From DAOPYE01 sp035352715 (GTDB taxonomy: Bacteria; Acidobacteriota; Holophagae; Holophagales; Holophagaceae), in NCBI GenBank assembly GCA_035352715.1, contig DAOPYE010000030.1, positions 1 through 26,298 on the forward strand: a stretch of DNA of 26,298 nucleotides. Direction: 5' to 3'. A model generated the notes under the pieces. The model saw nothing but the letters and a program-made list of their open reading frames with translations, was not told the origin of the DNA and searched no databases. This document shows, one piece after another, positions 15,594 to 23,065 of the stretch. A program made the translations under genes and the position numbers. Each line of letters starts with the position of its first letter. Position 1 is the stretch's first letter.

Positions 15594-16316
15594 TCAGACT
15601 TCTTCGCCCTTGCGCTGGCGCCCGTCGGGATCGAACAGGTAGCCCACGCTGCGAACCGTGTGGACCCAGCGGGGATGATGGGCATCCTGCTCGATGGCGC
15701 GCCGGAGGCGCACGATGAAGTTGTCCACGGTACGCGTCGTCGGATAGGCCTCTTCGCCCCACACGCGGTCCAGGATATCCGTGCGGCTGACGACCTGGCC
15801 GGGGCGCTCCATCAGCAACTTGAAGATCATGCATTCCTTCACGCCCAGCTGGAACGGCCCACAAGGCCCTTCGCCGCAGAAGTTCTCGAAATCCACCCAG
15901 TGCTCGCCGAACTTCTGGCGGCCCCCCAGGGAGCGATTGCGGTACCAGTCCTCCCGGCGCAGGATCGCCCGGACGCGCAGCAGCAGTTCACGCACCTGGA
16001 ACGGCTTGCCAAGGTAGTCGTCCCCACCGGTCTCGAACCCGTGAACGCGGTCGTCCTCGGTGTTCTTGGCCGTCAGGAACAGGATCGGCGTGAAGTTCTT
16101 GGCCTCGCGCACGCGCTCGCAGACCGAAAACCCATCCATGCCCGGCAGCATCACGTCCAGGATCACCAGATCGTATTTTTCAGAAAGGATCTTGCGCAGG
16201 CCCTCGTCGCCGCGGGTGATCCATTCGCAGGGAAACCCCTCCAGCTCGAGATTCAGCTTGGTGCCTTCCGCGAGGCTGAGTTCGTCTTCTACGAGAAGGA
16301 TCTTGATCTCGGGCAT
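15594..16316 (-). CDS. OmpR/PhoB-family response regulator (orphan)
   Basis: The 240-residue protein has a receiver domain with acidic pocket Glu10-Asp11, phospho-acceptor Asp54 (LVILDVMLPGMDG), FLTAK with Thr and Lys switch residues, and a C-terminal winged helix (VVSRTDILDRVWG, TVDNFIVRLRRAIE, HTVRSVGYLF). I chose ATG 16316 (MPEIKILLVED) because GGAG precedes it by five bases and the longer form adds an unlikely MPSAGAP. No histidine kinase is adjacent. It lies between the Kelch lipoprotein gene (25 bp gap) and the GH3 gene (75 bp gap), all on the minus strand, so it may be co-transcribed with them. Confidence 0.92.
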   Translation of the reverse strand: MPEIKILLVEDELSLAEGTKLNLELEGFPCEWITRGDEGLRKILSEKYDLVILDVMLPGMDGFSVCERVREAKNFTPILFLTAKNTEDDRVHGFETGGDDYLGKPFQVRELLLRVRAILRREDWYRNRSLGGRQKFGEHWVDFENFCGEGPCGPFQLGVKECMIFKLLMERPGQVVSRTDILDRVWGEEAYPTTRTVDNFIVRLRRAIEQDAHHPRWVHTVRSVGYLFDPDGRQRKGEEV

Positions 16317-16341
16317 TGGGGCTCCGGCGGATGGCACTAGC

Positions 16342-18000
16342 CTACTGGTAGATTTCGGCGCTATGCAATGTTTCCAAGCCGGAGGTGCCTCCGGTCACGA
16401 GTACGCTGCCATCCGCAAGCAGCGTCGCCGTGTGCTGGCTGCGCGCGGTGTTCATGTTGATCGTCGTGAAGGCCTGGGTGGAGAGATCGAAAAATTCAGC
16501 ATTCGCCAGCCCGCCGTTAAAGTTGCGGCCGCCCGCGAGCAGCACGCAACCATTCATCAACACGGTGGCGGTGTGCGCGCAGCGGGGGGTGCCCATGGCA
16601 TGGCTCAGGCTCGTGAAAGTGCCCGTGGCTGGATCAAAGATCTCCGCGCTCGCGAGGGTGGACGAAAACGCGTTCAGCCCCCCGGCGACGAGCACCGTCC
16701 CATCCGCAAGCAGGCTGGCCGTGTGCTCGGCGCGAGGCGTGTTCATGTCCTGCTGCATCACGAGGTCCAGCGTGCTTGCGGTCGGCGTGGCGATCTCCGC
16801 CGTCGCGATGGCCGTGCCGTAGTAGCCGAAGCCACCGGTGATCAGCACCGAGGCATCGTCCAGCACGGTGGCCGCGTGGGAGTAGCGATTGGCGCCCATG
16901 GTCACGAGGCTCGAACCCAGCTCGGTGGTGTAGATGGCACCCGATACATTCCTGCCTCCGCTGAAGACCACGCCATTCGCGGTCAGGCTGGCCGTATGCT
17001 GGGCGCGGGGCACGAGCAGGCTCGGTCCGGCCGTGAAGCTCTTGTCGGCAGGATCAAAGATCTCCGTGGTGGCCGTGGCACCCCCATAGGCGAATCCGCC
17101 CGCGATCAGGACGGTGCCGTCCGATAGCAGCGTGGCCGTATGGCCGTAGCGGCCCAGGATCAGGTGCGTGGATAGCGCCGTGAAGGTCTTGGCCGAAGGA
17201 TCGTAGATCTCGGCAGAATCAAGCGTTCCCGTGGTGGCGTTCTGGCCGCCCAGCACCAGGACCGTCCCATCCTTCAGCAGCGTGGCCGTGTGACCAAACC
17301 GAGCATTGCGCAATTCGCCCACGCGGGTGAACGATCCCGGCTGGGGGCTGACGATGGCGAGGGTCGCGTTGGCGCTCAGGGTGTCGCCCTTGGCGTTGCT
17401 GACCTTGACGGAATAGACTCCCGCGTCGGCCCTGGCGACCGAGGCGATGGCGTAGCTGGACGCGGTGGCTCCAGTAATGGCAACGCCATCCTTGCGCCAC
17501 TGGTAGCTGAGCGGAGCAGGGCCCACGGCCGTGACGGAGAATGTGGCATTCTTGCCGATGGTCACGCTCACGCTTTCCGGCTGGGACAGGATGATGGGCG
17601 GGCCATCGTAGGCGTTGACCGTCAGCACCGCGGCGGCGCTGGTCACCGCGGGGCCGGTGAAGTTGTTCACGGTCACGGTGTACCAACCGGCGTCCGTCAT
17701 CGCGACCGGAGACAGGGTCAAGGTCGCCTTGGTGGCCCCGGCGAGGTCGGTCCCATCCTTCTTCCATTGATAGAGCAGCGGATCGCTTCCCGAAGCGGTG
17801 ACGGAGAGAGTGGCGGTTCCGTATTCCGTCACAGTCTGGCCCACGGGGGGAGCGGTGATGGCCGGGGGCACGGCGGTATGGGTGCCGGAGCTTTCCCCAC
17901 CGCCACAAGACCACTGCAATGCGCCCGCGAGCAGGACACAGGCCATCAAAATTCGATGCTGGTTTTTTTTCATGGTTTTGCCTTGAATCTTCAAAGTCAT
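16342..18000 (-). CDS. Putative lipoprotein with two Ig-like domains and a Kelch-type beta-propeller
   Basis: The 552-residue protein starts with MTLKIQGKTMKKNQ and a hydrophobic segment ending LQWSC-GGG (Cys32); the lipobox is atypical because Gln is at -3. Two Ig-like domains follow (about 42-130 and 135-220), each with YQW(K/R)KDG and D-A-G-x-Y motifs. The rest is a propeller with seven repeats of the form R-x-x-H-T-A-T-L-L-x-D-G-x-V-L-x-x-GG, covering a complete Kelch/galactose-oxidase-like fold without visible catalytic residues. It is probably a surface adhesion or binding protein. ATG 18000 has GAGGGG seven bases upstream; ATG 17973 (MKKNQ) is an alternative. It faces the ArnC-type gene divergently. 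Confidence 0.88.
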   Translation of the reverse strand: MTLKIQGKTMKKNQHRILMACVLLAGALQWSCGGGESSGTHTAVPPAITAPPVGQTVTEYGTATLSVTASGSDPLLYQWKKDGTDLAGATKATLTLSPVAMTDAGWYTVTVNNFTGPAVTSAAAVLTVNAYDGPPIILSQPESVSVTIGKNATFSVTAVGPAPLSYQWRKDGVAITGATASSYAIASVARADAGVYSVKVSNAKGDTLSANATLAIVSPQPGSFTRVGELRNARFGHTATLLKDGTVLVLGGQNATTGTLDSAEIYDPSAKTFTALSTHLILGRYGHTATLLSDGTVLIAGGFAYGGATATTEIFDPADKSFTAGPSLLVPRAQHTASLTANGVVFSGGRNVSGAIYTTELGSSLVTMGANRYSHAATVLDDASVLITGGFGYYGTAIATAEIATPTASTLDLVMQQDMNTPRAEHTASLLADGTVLVAGGLNAFSSTLASAEIFDPATGTFTSLSHAMGTPRCAHTATVLMNGCVLLAGGRNFNGGLANAEFFDLSTQAFTTINMNTARSQHTATLLADGSVLVTGGTSGLETLHSAEIYQ

Positions 18001-18071
18001 GATATGCCCCTCTTCACAGATTTCGTCCCCTAAGAGCCCTTAATGGGCAATTCCATCTACAATCGAGAACC

Positions 18072-19022
18072 ATGGCCACTTATCTGAGCATCGTCATCCC
18101 CATCTACAATGAAGAAGCCAATATCGAAGCGCTGTGGAAACGGCTTTCGACGGTGCTGAATGAGAACTTTTTAGATCCCACCAAGGACTGGGAAGTGATC
18201 TTCACCGATGACGGCAGCCGCGACCGCAGCCTGGAGATGCTGACAGAGATCGCCGATGCCGAGCCCCGCGTCTCCGTCGTGGAATTCAACCGCAACTACG
18301 GCCAACACAGCGCGATCTTCGGAGCCTTCTCCATCGTCGCGGGACGGGTGGTGGTGACGCTGGACGCGGATCTGCAGAACCCGCCCGAGGAAATCCCCAA
18401 GCTGGTCGCCAAGATCGAGGAAGGCTTCGACGTGGTGGGTGGCTGGCGCCAGGGCCGCATGGACAACGACAGCCTGTTCCGCACCCTGCCCAGCAAGATC
18501 GTGAACGCGGTCACGCGCAAGACCACGGGCGTGAAGCTCAACGACTACGGGTGCATGCTGCGCGCCTACCGCCGCGAGATCGTGGAAGCCATGCTCCAGT
18601 GCAAGGAGCGCTCCAGCTTCATCCCCGCGCTGGCCAACAGCTTCGCTAAGCGCATCGCCGAAGTGCCGGTGGCCCACGCAGAGCGCGCCGCGGGCGATAG
18701 CAAGTACAGCCTCTGGAAGCTCATCAATTTGCAGTTCGATCTGCTCACCAGCTTCAGCCTTCTGCCCCTGCAGATGCTCACGGTGGTGGGCGTGGGCATC
18801 GCCGCCCTGGGCTTCCTCCTGTTCGTCGGCCTGGTGGTCTACCGCTTTGTGCATCCCGAAGGCACGGTGCAGGGTGTTTTCACGCTGTTTGCCATTCTGT
18901 TCTTCTTCGTGGGCGCTCAGTTCATCGCCTTCGGTCTGCTGGGCGAATACATCGGCCGCATCTACCAGGAAGTGCGCGATCGGCCCCGCTTCGTCGTGAA
19001 GAAGATCCACAAAGTGCTGTGA
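18072..19022 (+). CDS. ArnC-type undecaprenyl-phosphate glycosyltransferase (GT2)
   Basis: The 316-residue protein has a GT-A domain: LSIVIPIYNEEANIE, FTDDGSRDRS, and TLDADLQNPPEEIPKLV with the metal-binding DxD. RNYGQHSAIFGAF, DYGCMLRAYRREIVEAM and ERSSFIPALANSFAKR are hallmarks I know from ArnC. Two C-terminal membrane helices (about 230-255 and 268-290) precede GEYIGRIYQEVRDRPRF. Such enzymes attach a sugar from a nucleotide donor to undecaprenyl phosphate on the inner membrane face. No arnA, arnB, arnD or arnT is nearby, so the sugar may not be formyl-aminoarabinose. The ATG at 18072 follows a weak ribosome site. Confidence 0.88.
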   Translation: MATYLSIVIPIYNEEANIEALWKRLSTVLNENFLDPTKDWEVIFTDDGSRDRSLEMLTEIADAEPRVSVVEFNRNYGQHSAIFGAFSIVAGRVVVTLDADLQNPPEEIPKLVAKIEEGFDVVGGWRQGRMDNDSLFRTLPSKIVNAVTRKTTGVKLNDYGCMLRAYRREIVEAMLQCKERSSFIPALANSFAKRIAEVPVAHAERAAGDSKYSLWKLINLQFDLLTSFSLLPLQMLTVVGVGIAALGFLLFVGLVVYRFVHPEGTVQGVFTLFAILFFFVGAQFIAFGLLGEYIGRIYQEVRDRPRFVVKKIHKVL

Positions 19023-19079
19023 TGGACGGAGCCCGGCGCTCCAGGTAACCGGAACCGCATCCCCTGCAAGGAGATCTCC

Positions 19080-20108
19080 ATGGCCAAGATCAGCCGCGCC
19101 GCCCTGTTCGATGTGCTGAACAGCTACGAAGTCCCGGGCGCCCACCAGAGCCTCGTGGCCCTGAAGGCCGTGAAGGGCATCGAGCTGGATGGCGATAGCG
19201 CCACGATCCACATCACCCTGGCGGAGGGCTTCCGCGATCGCGAGACGCACATCCGTTCGGAGCTGGAGGCCCTGTTCCTGGAGATCGGCGCGCAGGTGGA
19301 TCTGGCCTTCGAATGGCAGCCCACGCCCCAGGCGGAATTCAACAATCTGCTTCGCGGCGTAAAGCGTTGCATCGTCGTGGGCAGTGGCAAGGGCGGCGTC
19401 GGCAAGAGCACCGTCGCGGCCAACCTGGCCTGCGCGCTATCGACGCAGGGTCTGAAGACGGGCCTGCTGGACGCGGATATCTACGGGCCCAGCATGGCCA
19501 TGATGTTCGGCGTCACCGAAGGTCCCGAGGGCACGCCCGACGGCAAGATCCATCCCATCGAGAAGTTCGGGCTCAAGCTCATGTCCATGGGCTTTCTCAT
19601 CGATGAGGACCGGCCCGTCATCTGGCGGGGCCCCATGCTCAACAAGGCGCTGCAGCAGTTCCTGGGCGATGTGTTGTGGGGCGATCTGGATGTGTTGGTG
19701 ATCGATCTGCCGCCGGGCACCGGGGATACGCAGATCAGCCTGATCCAGAACGCGCAGGTAGATGGCGCCGTCGTCGTCAGCACTCCGCAGGACGTGGCCT
19801 TCTTGGATGCCAAGAAGGCCATCGGCCTCTTTGATGTCGTGAAGGTTCCGATCATCGGCGTCATCGAGAACATGAGCAGCTTCATCTGCCCGCACTGCAA
19901 GGGCGAGACGCAGATCTTCGGGCATGGCGGCGTGCGCGCTGCGGCCCAGAAGATGGATCTGCCGTTCCTGGGCGAAGTGCCCATCGACCTGGAGCTGCGC
20001 GCAGGCGGCGATCAGGGCACGCCCCTGGTGATAAGCCACCCCGATAGCCCCCAAAGCAAGGTCTTTGGCGAGATGGCCAGCGCATTGAAGACGCGCCTGG
20101 GCTTCTGA
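19080..20108 (+). CDS. Mrp/ApbC-family iron-sulfur cluster carrier ATPase
   Basis: The 342-residue protein has an N-terminal DUF59 (MIP18-like) domain (1-80) and a P-loop ATPase with GSGKGGVGKST at 101-111, the deviant Walker A of the Mrp/MinD group. DLDVLVIDLPPGTGDTQIS is Walker B with the characteristic PPGTGD motif, and Cys270-Pro-His-Cys273 is the CxxC that binds a bridging Fe-S cluster in the dimer. The role known for the family is transfer of Fe-S clusters to apoproteins. A good AAGGAG site precedes ATG 19080. It follows the ArnC-type gene by 57 bp and may share its transcript. Confidence 0.95.
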   Translation: MAKISRAALFDVLNSYEVPGAHQSLVALKAVKGIELDGDSATIHITLAEGFRDRETHIRSELEALFLEIGAQVDLAFEWQPTPQAEFNNLLRGVKRCIVVGSGKGGVGKSTVAANLACALSTQGLKTGLLDADIYGPSMAMMFGVTEGPEGTPDGKIHPIEKFGLKLMSMGFLIDEDRPVIWRGPMLNKALQQFLGDVLWGDLDVLVIDLPPGTGDTQISLIQNAQVDGAVVVSTPQDVAFLDAKKAIGLFDVVKVPIIGVIENMSSFICPHCKGETQIFGHGGVRAAAQKMDLPFLGEVPIDLELRAGGDQGTPLVISHPDSPQSKVFGEMASALKTRLGF

Positions 20109-20117
20109 ATTTCGCCT

Positions 20118-20217
20118 TTGTTTTCAGGCCTTTGTTCGATACCCTAACCCTTCGCCCATTTCAGGGCTCCGGGCCGCCAGGCCTGTTTCCAATAACGAGA
20201 GGGCCGCGTTGCGGCCA
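20118..20217 (+). promoter_or_regulatory. Possible promoter and leader hairpin of rplY
   Basis: TTGTTT at 20118-20123 and TACCCT at 20140-20145 with a 16 bp spacer make a weak sigma-70-like promoter. Further down, GGCCGC-gtt-GCGGCC at 20202-20216 forms a tight hairpin just before the ribosome site AGGAGG. It is not followed by a U-run, so it would affect translation rather than termination. Confidence 0.35.
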
Positions 20218-20230
20218 GGTAGGAGGAACC

Positions 20231-20872
20231 ATGAGCGCGATCGAAGAAATCGTCGTTGTCACCCCCCGTGAGCAGGTCGGCAAGGCCGCGAGCCGCGAGC
20301 TTCGCAAGGCCGGAATGATTCCCGCCACCGTCTACGGCCTGAACGAGTCCGTTCTGTCCGTTTCCGTCAGCCCCAAGGTCGTCGCCCGCGTGCTGGCCAG
20401 CGACGCCGGCATGAACTCCCTCGTCCAGATCGAGGTCGAAGGCCAGGGCAAGAAGAGCCACGTCATCATCAAGGATCTGCAGCGCAACCCCGTCACGGGC
20501 CGCCTTTCGCATGTCGACTTCATGCGCGTCGATCCCACCCACAAGGTGCGCGTCCACGTTCCCATCGTCCTGCGCGGCACCCCCGCCGGCGTGAAGGAAG
20601 GCGGCATCCTTGACTTCGTGCATCGCCAGATCGAAGTCGAGTGCCTGCCCGCGCACATCCCCGGCCACATCGATGTCAGCGTTGCGACCATGAAGGTCGG
20701 TGACTCCATCCGCCTGGACCAGATCACCCTGGATGCCCACCTGACCGTGATCGGCGATGCGCATAACGTGATCTGCGCCGTCCACGGCTTGGCCGCCGAA
20801 GCCGAGACGGCTGCTCCCGCCGCCGCCGACGCTGCCGCTGCTCCCGCTGCCGACGCCAAGGCCAAGAAGTAG
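20231..20872 (+). CDS. rplY: 50S ribosomal protein bL25 (TL5/CTC form)
   Basis: The 213-residue protein starts at ATG 20231 with TAGGAGG close upstream; the longer reading frame upstream is non-coding. Residues 1-95 are the L25 5S-rRNA-binding domain (SRELRKAGMIPATVYG, LQRNPVTGRLSHVDF), and about 100-190 is the TL5/CTC C-terminal beta domain (VPIVLRGTPAGVKEGGILD, EVECLPAHIPGHIDV). The tail is a low-complexity Ala/Pro/Lys extension common in this form. It binds 5S rRNA in the central protuberance. It sits ahead of pth, a very widespread gene pairing. Confidence 0.96.
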   Translation: MSAIEEIVVVTPREQVGKAASRELRKAGMIPATVYGLNESVLSVSVSPKVVARVLASDAGMNSLVQIEVEGQGKKSHVIIKDLQRNPVTGRLSHVDFMRVDPTHKVRVHVPIVLRGTPAGVKEGGILDFVHRQIEVECLPAHIPGHIDVSVATMKVGDSIRLDQITLDAHLTVIGDAHNVICAVHGLAAEAETAAPAAADAAAAPAADAKAKK

Positions 20873-20890
20873 TTCTTTTCGAAGACCATG

Positions 20891-20923
20891 GAAGGGCCGC
20901 GGAATATTCGCGGCCCTTCTTTT
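20891..20923 (+). terminator. Rho-independent terminator after rplY
   Basis: GAAGGGCCGCG, a 7-base loop, CGCGGCCCTTC, then TTTT: a perfect 11 bp stem 18 nt beyond the rplY stop. The pth start follows only 16 nt later, so the hairpin separates rplY from pth, or allows partial read-through. Confidence 0.85.
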
Positions 20924-20938
20924 ATGCACGGAGATCGC

Positions 20939-21610
20939 ATGAGCGGATGGCTGGCCCGGCAAGCCCGACGCCTGGTGAACCCCAACGAAGCCCCTGTCTC
21001 CATCGGGCAGGCGCGGGCCTGGACCCTGGTGCCCCTGGGCAATCCTGGATCCGAGTACGCGGAGACGCGTCACAACCTGGGCCGCCTGCTGCTCCAACGC
21101 TGGGTAGACAGTCATTGTCCAAACCCCGGCGGCATCCACACCTTTCCAAGCGGCACGCTGTATTCGCTGAAGGAGCCCTTCCTGGCCCTGGTGCCCGCCA
21201 CCTACATGAACCTTTCCGGACAGGTCTGCCGCGAGGCCGTCAATGCCGATTTCGCCCCAGCGCGCCTGATCCTGCTGCACGACGACAAGGATCTGCCCTT
21301 GGGCATGGGCCGATTCCGACTCTCCGGAAGCGATGGTGGCCACAACGGACTGCGCTCGACCTTCGACGCCCTGGATACCTCCGAGGTGCCGCGCCTGCGC
21401 CTGGGCATCGGACCCTTCGTCCGGCCCCTGGATCAGTTCGTCCTGGGGACGTGGACCGACGAGGAATGGAGCCGCATCGAGGCGCTGGACGTCCCCTTCG
21501 CGCGCTTCATGGAGGCGCTGGCCTCGGTGGACGAGCTAGGGGAGTTGCCCGGGCGCGTGAACGGCGAGGCCTTCTGGCTTGCAGAAAAAAGCATTGAGCC
21601 GCAAGGCTGA
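20939..21610 (+). CDS. pth: Peptidyl-tRNA hydrolase
   Basis: The 223-residue protein hydrolyses peptidyl-tRNA released from stalled ribosomes. It has LVPLGNPGSEYAETRHN (catalytic His in TRHN), PATYMNLSGQ (substrate-binding Asn), LLHDDKDLPLG (Asp) and GGHNGLRS (Asn), all family signatures. I chose ATG 20939 because GGAG lies seven bases upstream; an ATG at 20924 would start within the tail of the rplY terminator. About 30 extra N-terminal residues (SGWLARQARRLVNPNE) precede the conserved core, longer than the E. coli enzyme. A copy of TTTGGACAAT-N3-TGTC (minus strand) lies inside the gene at 21107-21123. Confidence 0.95.
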   Translation: MSGWLARQARRLVNPNEAPVSIGQARAWTLVPLGNPGSEYAETRHNLGRLLLQRWVDSHCPNPGGIHTFPSGTLYSLKEPFLALVPATYMNLSGQVCREAVNADFAPARLILLHDDKDLPLGMGRFRLSGSDGGHNGLRSTFDALDTSEVPRLRLGIGPFVRPLDQFVLGTWTDEEWSRIEALDVPFARFMEALASVDELGELPGRVNGEAFWLAEKSIEPQG

Positions 21611-21632
21611 TCCTGGGAAACTAATCCTTCGC

Positions 21633-21701
21633 GCTTCCTTCAGGGGAAGCACTCCTTGCTCCGAGGACCGTGTGCCCGGGGCTTCACATCCATAGGGAGG
21701 A
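21633..21701 (+). promoter_or_regulatory. Possible S6:S18-binding leader of rpsF
   Basis: The leader can fold as CAC-TCCT (21650-21656), a 7-base loop, AGGA (21664-21667), a bulged CC (21668-21669) and GTG (21670-21672), enclosed by GAAGC (21646-21650) with GCTTC (21681-21685). A CCG in a bulge beside a short hairpin is the feature known for the S6:S18 autoregulatory motif upstream of rpsF, which mimics the 16S rRNA site. A competing hairpin GCTTCC/GGAAGC at 21633-21650 is also possible. The GGGAGG ribosome site follows directly. Assignment is by eye. Confidence 0.45.
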
Positions 21702-21704
21702 ATG

Positions 21705-22094
21705 ATGCGTCGCTATGAGACCATCTTCATCGCCTCTCCTCTGCTGACGGAAGAACAGGTCGACGACCTGGTCCGTGCCGCCGAGGGGATCATTGCCGAG
21801 CAGGGTGGCGAACTGCTCAAGACCGACAAGTGGGGCCGCAAGAAGTTGGCCTACGAGATCCAGAAGTTCAGCGAGGGCTACTACACCCTGTTCGAGCTGA
21901 ACGCCGGGCCCACGCTGATCGCTGAACTGGAGCGCCGCTTCCGCAACAACGATTCCGTGATCAAGTACCTGTCCGTCCGCCTGGACGTGCAGGCCAAGGC
22001 CGCCGACCGCCAGAAGGTTCGCTACGAGCGCGAAGCCAAGCGCAAGGCCCAGGCCGGCATCAAGGAGCGTACGCTTGAAGAGGTGATGGGATGA
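21705..22094 (+). CDS. rpsF: 30S ribosomal protein bS6
   Basis: A 129-residue S6 protein: MRRYETIFIASPLLTEEQVDDLV, GGELLKTDKWGRKKLAYEIQKFSEGYYTLFEL and LERRFRNNDSVIKYLSVRLD cover the whole ferredoxin-like fold, with a basic C-terminal extension of about 30 residues. Two ATGs are in tandem (21702 and 21705); the second has the better distance from GGGAGG. It pairs with S18 in the 30S platform. Its stop overlaps the rpsR start by four bases (ATGA), indicating coupled translation. Confidence 0.97.
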   Translation: MRRYETIFIASPLLTEEQVDDLVRAAEGIIAEQGGELLKTDKWGRKKLAYEIQKFSEGYYTLFELNAGPTLIAELERRFRNNDSVIKYLSVRLDVQAKAADRQKVRYEREAKRKAQAGIKERTLEEVMG

Positions 22095-22354
22095 AGCGCA
22101 AAGCAGACGCAAAGGGCAAGCCCAAGAAGAAGAAGGCCTTTGGAGGCCGTCGTTCTAAGTTCTGTAAGTTCTGCGTCGAGAAGTCGACCTTCATCGACTA
22201 CAAGGACGTGAAGACCCTGACGGCCTTCACCCCCGAGCGCGGCAAGGTGCTGCCCCGGCGCACCAGCGGCGTTTGCGCCGTCCACCAGCGCATGCTGGTC
22301 GAAGCCATCAAGCGCGCCCGCAATATCGCGCTGCTGCCTTTCGCGACGGACTAG
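22091..22354 (+). CDS. rpsR: 30S ribosomal protein bS18
   Basis: An 87-residue S18 with a Lys-rich N-terminus (KPKKKKAFGGRR) and a metal-binding set CKFC plus CAVH, the zinc-containing form. YKDVKTLTAFTPERGKVLPRRTSGVCAVHQRMLVEAIKRARNIALLPF is the conserved core that binds 16S rRNA and S6. The usual ssb between rpsF and rpsR and the usual rplI downstream are both missing here; the operon ends at a strong palindrome. Confidence 0.97.
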   Translation: MKRKADAKGKPKKKKAFGGRRSKFCKFCVEKSTFIDYKDVKTLTAFTPERGKVLPRRTSGVCAVHQRMLVEAIKRARNIALLPFATD

Positions 22355-22366
22355 TTCCTGCCGTAG

Positions 22367-22410
22367 GTACAAAGAACGAGGGCCGCATCCGCGGCCCTCG
22401 TTCTTTGTAC
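22367..22410. terminator. Bidirectional terminator between rpsR and thiE
   Basis: A perfect 20 bp inverted repeat with a 4-base loop (ATCC at 22387-22390); the GC core is GAGGGCCGC/GCGGCCCTC and the outer part contains GTTCTTTGTAC. It lies 12 nt after rpsR and 7 nt after the thiE stop, between convergent genes. The U-stretch is interrupted, but stem strength and position support termination in both directions. Confidence 0.85.
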
Positions 22411-22417
22411 AGCCTGA

Positions 22418-23065
22418 TCACAACGAAACGGAATCCTGGGTCGCGTCAGGCCCATCGATCATGCAGCGACACAACATCCGCGCGGCCTGCGCGGGATCCT
22501 TCGCGGCACAAAGGGCCGAGACCACCGCGATGCCTTCGGCACCAGCGGCCACCACAGATCGGATATTCGAGGCGTTGAGGCCACCGATGGCCACCAGCGG
22601 ATGCCGGGAGAACGCCCGGATGCGCGCCACCCCCTCCAAGCCCCAGGCGCCCCGGGTATCCATCTTGGTGGGCGTGGCAAAGACGGGGCTCACACCCAGG
22701 TAATCCACGGGAAGCCTCTCCGCTAGCGCCACGTCCTCCCAGGTCTCCACCGAAAGGCCGATGATCACGTCCGGCCCCACCAACTTTCGAACCAGAGCCG
22801 CAGGCATATCGCCCTGCCCCACATGCACGCCCTCGGCGCCGACGGCCAGGGCCACGTCCACGCGATCGTTGATGATCAGAGGGATTCCGTGGGGAGCCAG
22901 CAGCGCCTTGATCCGCGCGGCCTCCTCCACGAAGGCGCGCGTGCACAGTTCCTTTTCCCGAAGCTGCACGCTGGCGACGCCGCCGCGCACGGCCTGAAGC
23001 ACGATGTCCTCCAGGGACCGCCCGCCGCACAAGCCGCGATCGGTGACGAGGCAGAGCCCTTTCAT
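22418..23065 (-). CDS. thiE: Thiamine-phosphate synthase
   Basis: The 215-residue TIM barrel joins hydroxymethylpyrimidine diphosphate and thiazole phosphate to thiamine phosphate. LCLVTDRGLC, VQLREKELCTRAF (pyrophosphate-binding region), LIINDRVDVALAVGAEGVHVGQGD, YLGVSPVFATPTK and VAIGGLNASNI are standard ThiE motifs. Its ATG overlaps the thiM stop by four bases, so the pair is translationally coupled. Confidence 0.95.
   Translation of the reverse strand: MKGLCLVTDRGLCGGRSLEDIVLQAVRGGVASVQLREKELCTRAFVEEAARIKALLAPHGIPLIINDRVDVALAVGAEGVHVGQGDMPAALVRKLVGPDVIIGLSVETWEDVALAERLPVDYLGVSPVFATPTKMDTRGAWGLEGVARIRAFSRHPLVAIGGLNASNIRSVVAAGAEGIAVVSALCAAKDPAQAARMLCRCMIDGPDATQDSVSL

Noticed and set aside
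20144..21343. 399-codon minus-strand frame opposite rplY and pth
   Set aside because: Both plus-strand genes are certain; the frame is rich in Gly, Asp and His as expected for antisense GC-rich DNA.
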